This document shows positions 60,059-64,000 of a stretch of DNA of 64,000 bases, in pieces; positions within the stretch are counted from its first letter, which is position 1, and every line of letters starts with the position of its first letter. Made by a program: the position numbers and the translations under genes. The DNA is taken from contig NZ_JAKVIR010000026.1 of the NCBI RefSeq assembly GCF_022601975.1, forward strand, positions 1-64,000, in the 5' to 3' direction. This stretch comes from Pontibacter sp. E15-1. Its GTDB lineage: Bacteria; Bacteroidota; Bacteroidia; Cytophagales; Hymenobacteraceae. Below the pieces are notes generated by a model that saw only the letters and a program-made list of their open reading frames with translations, did not search any database and was not told the origin of the DNA.

Positions 60059-63000
60059 TATCTTAAGTTGCCCTCTGCCCCGTTGCTGTTATACCATTTC
60101 GAGCTGGTGGCCAGGCGGCTGTTGCCTGTGCTCACCTTCTCCGTCACCGGAGAAAGCAGGCGGCGGCTCACCCCGTTGTTGAACACCAGATTCCCGTCTA
60201 CCAGCTTAAAGGCAGAGATACTTATTTGCAGCTCTGCCGCGATCTTGTTCAGGTTTTGCGACGAGGAGGTGAGTTCCTGCATCGAGCCGGACAGTTGCTT
60301 GGCGGTGCTGGCCACCTGCTGCGTGCCCGAGGCTGTTTGCTCGGCAATCGCCACCACTTCCTCCACGTATTTCACCACATCCCCGATAGAGGATTTCTGG
60401 ATTTCCGTCGCCGTCAGGATGTCCTGGGCCGTGCGCAGGGTCTCTCCGCTGGAGGCGGCAATGTTTTTAAAGGCCCCGGACGCCTCGAAAGTGGCGTTCT
60501 TCCCTTTCAGCACGCGTCCCTCCATGGTCGAGATGGCCGTAGCGGCGGAGGCGGTGTCCTTCTTCACGTCATCCACCAGGGTGGCAATCTCACTGGCAGA
60601 CTTGCGGGACCCTTCCGCCAGCTTCCTGATTTCCTCGGCTACCACCGCGAAACCGCGCCCGGCATCGCCGGCGCGCGCCGCCTCAATGGCCGCGTTCAGG
60701 GCCAGCAGGTTTGTTTGCGCGGCAATGTCTGTGATCACCCCCAGGGATTTGGAGATCTCCTGTGAGCGCGTGCTGAGCACTTCGATGGTCTTAGCCGTGA
60801 GCACGGCTGAACTGGAGATCTCTTCCATGTTCTTCACCACTTCCGCCACCGTTTTGAGTCCGGTCTGGGAGCTTTCCTCACCCAGCAAGGCCGATTTGTT
60901 CACCACTTCCGCACGGTTGGCCGTGTCTTTGGTGGTTTTCATGATTTCTTCGATCAGCTTAAAGGCCTGATCCGTTTTAAGGGCCTGGTTCTGGGCGCCC
61001 TCTGCCATTTGCTGCATGGCCAGGGCCACGTCCAGTGTCACCTTGTTCATCTCCAGCCCTTTGCCCGCCATCTCCTCAGACGACGTTCCTACCACCAGCG
61101 ACGAGTCGTTGATCTCTCCCAACAGGGCGTTTAGGTTGTCGACGGCCAGGTTCAGCGCGTTGGCCATGTCCATGATGTCGCCGGCTGTCTGCACGGCCAC
61201 TTTCTGCGTCAGGTCGCCTTCAGATATGGCCCGCACTACCCGCGACACGTCCAGCATCGGCGTCACAATGGACTCCAGCAGGTCGTTCACGGTATCCACC
61301 AGCTCTTTCCAGCTTCCGCCCACGCCCTGCAGGGTTGCGCGCTCGGTCAGTTTGCCTTCCACGCCGGCCACTCTTGCCACGCGGCTCACTTCCCCGGCCA
61401 GGCGGTTCAGGTCCACCACCATGGTGTTGATGGTGTCGGCCAGTTCGGCCACCTCGCCTTTCGCCTCCAGCGTCAGCTTTTGGGTCAGGTCACCTTTCGA
61501 CACGGCGGTTACCACTTTCACGATGCCCCGCACCTGGATGGTCAGGTTGCTGGCCATGGTATTCACGTTGTCGGTCAGGTCTTTCCATACCCCCGCCACG
61601 TTCGGCACGTTGGCCTGGCCGCCCAGTTTTCCTTCCGTGCCCACTTCCAGGGCCACACGCGTTACCTCCCCGGCAAAAATATTCAGGGAGTCAACCATGC
61701 GGTTGATGTTTTCCTTCAGCTCGGCCATCTCGCCCTTCACGTCCACCGACACCTTCTGGGTCAGGTCGCCCTTTGCCACGGCCGTGGACACTTTGGCGAT
61801 GTCGCGCACCTGGCTGGTCAGGTTAGAGGCCATGGTGTTCACGTTGTCGGTCAGCTCCTTCCAGGTGCCGCGCACTTTCGGCACGTTGGCCTGGCCGCCC
61901 AGCTTGCCCTCGGTGCCCACCTCGCGGGCCACGCGGGTCACCTCGTCGGCGAACACGTTGAGCGAGTCCACCATCTGGTTCAGGTTTTCCTTCAGGTCCA
62001 GTATTTCGCCGCGGGCCTCTACCAGCACTTTCTGGGTCAGGTCGCCCTTGGCCACGGCTGTCGCCACTTTGGCGATGTCACGTACCTGGCTGGTCAGGTT
62101 GTTCGCCATCAGGTTCACGTTGTCAGTCAGGTCTTTCCAGGTGCCGCCTACGTTTGGCACGTTGGCCTGGCCTCCCAGCTTGCCCTCGGTGCCCACCTCA
62201 CGGGCCACGCGGGTTACCTCGTCACCGAATATATTCAGGGAGTCCACCATTTGGTTGATGTTCTCCTTCAACTCACCTAATTCTCCCTTCACGTCCACCG
62301 ACACCTTCTGGGTCAGGTCGCCCTTGGCCACGGCCGTGGACACGTTGGCGATGTCGCGCACCTGACTGGTCAGGTTGCTGGCCATGGTGTTCACGTTCTC
62401 GGTCAGGTCTTTCCATACCCCTGCCACGTTCGGCACATCGGCCTGGCCTCCCAGTTTGCCTTCGGTTCCTACCTCGCGGGCCACGCGGGTAACCTCCCCG
62501 GCGAATACGTTGAGCGAGTCCACCATCTGGTTCAGGTTCACTTTCAGCTCGGCCAGTTCGCCTTTCACGTTCACGGTTATTTTCTGGCTCAGGTCGCCCT
62601 TGGCCACGGCCGTGGACACGTTGGCGATGTCGCGCACTTGGCTGGTCAGGTTGCTGGCCATGGAGTTTACGTTCTCGGTCAGGTCTTTCCAGATACCCGC
62701 CACGTTTGGCACGTTGGCCTGGCCGCCCAGTATACCCTCGGTGCCCACCTCGCGGGCCACGCGGGTTACCTCCGCGCCGAACACGTTGAGACGGTCCACC
62801 ATTTCGTTGAGGATGTCCTTCAACTCCCCAAGCTCACCTTTCACGTCCACCGACACCTTCTGGGTCAGGTCGCCTTTGGCAACGGCGGTAGCCACGTTGG
62901 CGATGTCGCGCACCTGGGCGGTCAGGTTGCCTGCCATCAGGTTCACGTTCTCGGTCAGGTCTTTCCAGGTTCCTTCTACCCTCGGCACATTGGCCTGGCC

Positions 63001-64000
63001 GCCAAGCTTTCCTTCGGTGCCCACCTCGCGGGCCACACGGGTTACCTCTCCGGCGAACACGTTGAGCGAGTCCACCATCTGGTTGATAATATCTTTCAGG
63101 TCGGCGATTTCGCCTCTTACATTTACCGTTACTTTCTGGGTCAGGTCGCCCTTGGCCACCGCCGTGGACACGTTGGCGATGTCGCGCACCTGGCTGGTCA
63201 GGTTGGAGGCCATGGAGTTCACGTTGTCGGTCAGGTCTTTCCATACCCCGCCCACGTTCGGCACTTTTGCCTGGCCGCCGAGCTTGCCCTCGGTGCCCAC
63301 CTCGCGGGCCACGCGCGTTACCTCGTCAGCGAAAATGTTCAGCGAGTCCACCATCTGGTTCATGTTGTCCTTCAGCTGGGCAAATTCCCCCCGCACATCC
63401 ACCGACACTTTTTGCGTCAGGTTACCTTTCGCCACCGCTGTGGCTACGTTAGAAATGTCGCGCACCTGAGCGGTCAGGTTACTGGCCATCACGTTCACGT
63501 TGTCGGTCAGGTCTTTCCAGATGCCCGCCACGTTCGGCACGGAGGCCTGGCCGCCGAGCTTACCCTCGGTGCCCACTTCCAGGGCCACGCGCGTTACCTC
63601 CCCGGCAAACAGGTTCAGGTTGTCGATGGTGCGGTTAATGGTCTCGGCCATCACCTTGAAGTCGCCGGACACCGGTATCTGGAATGTCTCATCGAGGTTA
63701 CCCCGCGAGATGTTCTTCAGTACCTTGCCCACTTCCAACACCGGCACCGCGATGGAATCCACGAGGCCGTTGATGTTGTTAATCATGTCTTTCCAGAAAC
63801 CTGAGGCATTATCGGCAGAGGCACGCGCTTTCAGGTTCCCTTCCACCCCGGCCACTTTGGAGATGCGCGATACCTCGCCCCCTACCCCGCCGATCATCTC
63901 CACCATGGAGTTATAGGCTTCTGCGATCTCGGCAAAAAGGTCATCGTTTTGCTTGGTCAGGCGCACCGAAATATCCCCTTTCTTAAACGCGTCCAGGGCA
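60058..64000 (-). CDS. Poly-HAMP methyl-accepting chemotaxis protein (5' part outside the window)
   Basis: The frame is open to the right edge (ALDAFKKGDISVRLT at the border is a HAMP), so at least 1313 residues are visible and the N-terminus is missing. A chain of about 11 HAMP-type segments (KGDLTQKV...), seven of them near-identical 92-residue units (276 bp) with GTEGKLGGQA and VPNVAGVWKDLT, precedes a cytoplasmic MCP signalling domain with the tip DIAAQTNLLALNAAIEAARA and FAVVAEEIRKLAEGS. No membrane segment is seen in the visible part. No C-terminal CheR-binding pentapeptide is evident. First gene of the che operon. Confidence 0.93.
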   Translation of the reverse strand, partial: ALDAFKKGDISVRLTKQNDDLFAEIAEAYNSMVEMIGGVGGEVSRISKVAGVEGNLKARASADNASGFWKDMINNINGLVDSIAVPVLEVGKVLKNISRGNLDETFQIPVSGDFKVMAETINRTIDNLNLFAGEVTRVALEVGTEGKLGGQASVPNVAGIWKDLTDNVNVMASNLTAQVRDISNVATAVAKGNLTQKVSVDVRGEFAQLKDNMNQMVDSLNIFADEVTRVAREVGTEGKLGGQAKVPNVGGVWKDLTDNVNSMASNLTSQVRDIANVSTAVAKGDLTQKVTVNVRGEIADLKDIINQMVDSLNVFAGEVTRVAREVGTEGKLGGQANVPRVEGTWKDLTENVNLMAGNLTAQVRDIANVATAVAKGDLTQKVSVDVKGELGELKDILNEMVDRLNVFGAEVTRVAREVGTEGILGGQANVPNVAGIWKDLTENVNSMASNLTSQVRDIANVSTAVAKGDLSQKITVNVKGELAELKVNLNQMVDSLNVFAGEVTRVAREVGTEGKLGGQADVPNVAGVWKDLTENVNTMASNLTSQVRDIANVSTAVAKGDLTQKVSVDVKGELGELKENINQMVDSLNIFGDEVTRVAREVGTEGKLGGQANVPNVGGTWKDLTDNVNLMANNLTSQVRDIAKVATAVAKGDLTQKVLVEARGEILDLKENLNQMVDSLNVFADEVTRVAREVGTEGKLGGQANVPKVRGTWKELTDNVNTMASNLTSQVRDIAKVSTAVAKGDLTQKVSVDVKGEMAELKENINRMVDSLNIFAGEVTRVALEVGTEGKLGGQANVPNVAGVWKDLTDNVNTMASNLTIQVRGIVKVVTAVSKGDLTQKLTLEAKGEVAELADTINTMVVDLNRLAGEVSRVARVAGVEGKLTERATLQGVGGSWKELVDTVNDLLESIVTPMLDVSRVVRAISEGDLTQKVAVQTAGDIMDMANALNLAVDNLNALLGEINDSSLVVGTSSEEMAGKGLEMNKVTLDVALAMQQMAEGAQNQALKTDQAFKLIEEIMKTTKDTANRAEVVNKSALLGEESSQTGLKTVAEVVKNMEEISSSAVLTAKTIEVLSTRSQEISKSLGVITDIAAQTNLLALNAAIEAARAGDAGRGFAVVAEEIRKLAEGSRKSASEIATLVDDVKKDTASAATAISTMEGRVLKGKNATFEASGAFKNIAASSGETLRTAQDILTATEIQKSSIGDVVKYVEEVVAIAEQTASGTQQVASTAKQLSGSMQELTSSSQNLNKIAAELQISISAFKLVDGNLVFNNGVSRRLLSPVTEKVSTGNSRLATSSKWYNSNGAEGNLR
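61230..63650 (-). repeat. In-frame 276-bp tandem repeats encoding HAMP units
   Basis: Inside the receptor gene the DNA itself is repeated with a period of 276 bases: GTGCCCACCTCGCGGGCCAC and similar words recur about eight times. The encoded units carry alternating SVDV and TVNV/LVEA/TLEA words, so the higher-order period is 552 bases. Flanking units are more diverged. Confidence 0.9.

Noticed and set aside
61230..63650. Regular repeats that might be read as a CRISPR-like array
   Set aside because: The period is 276 bp, the repeats stay in frame and encode HAMP units, and no cas genes are near.
61016..63804. Several long open frames on the plus strand across the receptor gene
   Set aside because: They are antisense to the repeat-rich MCP gene, have Ser/Pro/Thr- or His/Val/Gly-rich composition with internal 92-residue periodicity inherited from it, and match no family.

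Overview
The window looks like a chromosomal segment of a Bacteroidota bacterium, most likely a Cytophagales member of the Hymenobacteraceae (Pontibacter-like). This rests on family content: SusC/SusD with an HExxH lipoprotein and a DUF4302 protein, a T9SS plug (DUF5103) lipoprotein, DUF3276, DUF4290 next to murA, DUF3822 next to coaD, and several -7 boxes of the Bacteroidota form TAnnTTTG. Genus is an inference. No rRNA, tRNA, insertion sequence, prophage or CRISPR array was recognised.

Layout. 1-11.8 kb: a glycerophosphodiesterase lipoprotein, small DUF proteins, a RecD-like helicase, a cold-shock protein, a thioesterase, two NUDIX proteins, DUF3822-coaD, pyrE, a YfcE-type phosphoesterase and threonine aldolase. 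12.2-15.5 kb: an ammonium module (P-II, AmtB, outer-membrane porin). 15.7-20.3 kb: AlkA-type glycosylase, sugar acetyltransferase, DUF58, RlpA, DUF3276 and YchF. 20.5-24.9 kb, minus strand: a GH13 lipoprotein, a Gfo/Idh/MocA oxidoreductase with a signal peptide, and the T9SS plug lipoprotein. 25.5-31.2 kb: OsmC, CsaA, DUF4290-murA, a THUMP rRNA methyltransferase and murB. 31.3-40.8 kb: envelope lipoproteins, one with collagen-like repeats, then a SusC-SusD-metallohydrolase-DUF4302 import locus. 40.9-52.3 kb: MutS2, small enzymes, a TIGR02757 protein, pirin, an XRE/S24 regulator, an S8 protease lipoprotein, RecQ, a Cys-rich copper-storage-type protein and a holin-like membrane protein. 52.5-54.9 kb: a polyamine operon with a SpeD-SpeE fusion followed by an agmatinase-family protein. 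55.0-55.6 kb: a gene remnant beside a dispersed repeat. 55.6-64.0 kb, minus strand: a compact chemosensory operon, mcp-cheW-cheY-cheB-cheA-cheC, whose receptor carries a long array of 92-residue HAMP repeats and runs off the right edge.

How genes work together. P-II, AmtB and the porin form an ammonium uptake unit. SpeD-SpeE and the ureohydrolase complete a route to spermidine. The Che genes form a near-complete pathway without CheR in view. The SusC/D locus is a TonB-dependent uptake system of unknown substrate.

The most unusual signals are the poly-HAMP array with a two-step alternation between units, the SpeD-SpeE fusion, Asp replacing Cys in MurA, a ~117 bp intergenic repeat present in two opposite copies 18.5 kb apart, near-loopless long palindromic terminators, and a visibly frequent TATACC/GGTATA hexamer. 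All calls come from reading the sequence; no database search was run.
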